From Bacillus tuaregi (GTDB lineage: Bacteria; Bacillota; Bacilli; Bacillales; Cytobacillaceae): a DNA stretch of 64,000 nucleotides. Position 1 is the stretch's first letter. Each line of letters begins with the position of its first letter. Positions 63,117 to 64,000 of the stretch are shown piece after piece. The notes under the pieces were generated by a model that saw nothing but the letters and a program-made list of their open reading frames with translations, searched no databases and was not told the origin of the DNA. The stretch covers positions 301,001 to 365,000 of the forward strand of contig NZ_LT629730.1 of assembly GCF_900104575.1 (NCBI RefSeq), in the 5' to 3' direction. Both the position numbers and the translations under genes were made by a program.

Positions 63117-63968
63117 ATGAAAAAACATTCTACTGAAGCTATTCCGCTGATTCTTGATTTCTGTCATTGGTTAGATGTACACAAAAAGTCTCCAAATACG
63201 GTTAAAACGTATAAGCGTGAGCTTGAAAAATATCAAGAATGGCTTCAAGAGAAAAAAAGGGATATCAATCACCTAGAAAAGGCAGATATCCAGGCCTACA
63301 TAGATTATTTAGAGGAACAGCAGAAAAGCTTAGCAACAATCGATAAAACTATCGGCGCCATTCGGACTTTTGCAAAGTTCTTAGAAAAGCCAGGTCTCAC
63401 GTTTGGGATAGAAATTAAACCAGTTGAAAAGAAGAGCGAAATCGAAACACTATCCGGGCAAGAATATAGCCAGTTATTGCGAAAGGTTAAGGAGGATGGA
63501 AACCTTCGAAACACCACGATTGTATATGTATTGCTACATACCGGAATTCGTGTATCGGAATTATGTAGTTTAAATCGCTCCCATGTTGACCTGGAAAATC
63601 ATGAATTGATTGTTGAAAAGCAAAATGAAAGAAGAGTCATTCCGCTTTCACAGGAGACAATGGAATACCTACAGAATTTTCTAGGTTCTCCTGATGATGA
63701 AGAGCCGGTGTTTGTCTCCAATGCAGGTGAACGTCTTACAGAGAGGGCTGTTCAATATATGCTGAAGAAATATGACGTAAATCCGCAAAAACTCCGTCAT
63801 ACCTTCTGCCAGCGGCTTATTGACAACCATGTAGATGTTGAAACAGTATCGCGCTTGGCTGGTCATAAGGATATTAATGTAACCAAAAGGTATGTTAAGT
63901 TTCGTATGAATAAGAGAAAAGTGGAAGATGCCATTAACCAGGCGTTTGCGAATGGTCCTAATGAATAA
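63117..63968 (+). CDS. Tyrosine recombinase, TnpI/Xer-like
   Basis: 283 aa from ATG 63117 (AGGGGGATTG upstream). N-terminal SAM-like core-binding domain (SPNTVKTYKRELEKYQEWL), catalytic domain with Arg in HTGIRVSEL, Lys in VEKQNERRVIPL, LRHTFCQRL, LAGHKDINVTKRYVKF (His and nucleophile Tyr). The first His of the usual HxLR box is Gln (PQKLRH). Length and the LRHTFC..L..LAGHKD.NVTKRYVK pattern resemble TnpI of Tn4430-type elements. No transposase is seen before the window ends. Confidence 0.88.
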   Translation: MKKHSTEAIPLILDFCHWLDVHKKSPNTVKTYKRELEKYQEWLQEKKRDINHLEKADIQAYIDYLEEQQKSLATIDKTIGAIRTFAKFLEKPGLTFGIEIKPVEKKSEIETLSGQEYSQLLRKVKEDGNLRNTTIVYVLLHTGIRVSELCSLNRSHVDLENHELIVEKQNERRVIPLSQETMEYLQNFLGSPDDEEPVFVSNAGERLTERAVQYMLKKYDVNPQKLRHTFCQRLIDNHVDVETVSRLAGHKDINVTKRYVKFRMNKRKVEDAINQAFANGPNE

Positions 63969-63978
63969 GAATTTTTTA

Positions 63979-64000
63979 ACTTCATTCAGCAAATGCTTTT
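63979..64000 (+). repeat. Start of another repeat copy (cut by window end)
   Basis: TTCATTCAGCAAATGCTTTT matches 60233-60251 except for one added base. Confidence 0.5.

Overview
The window is chromosomal DNA of a low-GC, endospore-forming Bacillaceae (Bacillus/Neobacillus-like). The evidence is a complete gerA-type germination operon, a Spo0E-like phosphatase, a YppF-like protein, S-layer-homology proteins, lipoproteins with Firmicute lipoboxes, frequent TTG/GTG starts with strong AGGAGG sites, and many short intrinsic terminators. No rRNA, tRNA or CRISPR array was seen. All homology calls were made by reading motifs; no database search was possible.

Layout. 1-6350: a PTS alpha-glucoside operon (alpha-glucosidase, EIICB, an endonuclease/exonuclease/phosphatase-fold hydrolase, EIIA, a LacI-type regulator), then glucokinase. 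6396-13651: a 7.26-kb Tn3-family transposon with 38-bp terminal inverted repeats. Its passengers are an unrecognised 101-aa Cys-containing protein, a lipoprotein, a YvrJ-family peptide, a two-part sigma factor (region 4 and region 2 on separate genes, the first frameshifted) and a ZIP-like metal permease. It also carries a serine resolvase and a TnpA broken by two frameshifts. The transposon is flanked by 26-bp direct repeats instead of the 5 bp expected. 13690-29433: proC, a GyrI-like protein, Spo0E-like protein, aldo/keto reductase, two SLH proteins, small secreted proteins, L-serine dehydratase (sdaAB/sdaAA), kbl, and the germination operon in the order A-C-D-B.

29700-43810: an extracellular flavin electron-transfer set (two FMN-binding lipoproteins and a secreted fumarate-reductase-type flavoprotein), a polysaccharide deacetylase, TatA/TatC, a GGDEF(degenerate)-EAL protein, a HAD phosphatase, a Glu/Gln-rich secreted protein with a Ca-binding tail cut by a frameshift, a GntR/DUF1648 pair and a bacteriohemerythrin. 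43900-57700: small proteins, a CBS protein, an EamA exporter, a ring-cleavage dioxygenase, an orphan histidine kinase, a GGDEF-EAL protein, an FSA-type aldolase, and a LytTR regulator beside a succinyl-CoA:acetate CoA-transferase. 57700-64000: a hairpin array, a SCIFF (six-cysteine) ranthipeptide with its radical-SAM maturase, DUF2164, a YjiH permease, a YppF-like protein and a TnpI-like tyrosine recombinase.

The least explained features are non-coding. One is a dispersed multi-hairpin element in at least six substantial copies or pieces plus fragments, with compensatory changes in one stem. Another is a five-copy motif at exactly 21-bp spacing. A third is a four-unit 39-bp array in which each unit starts with a GC-rich hairpin.
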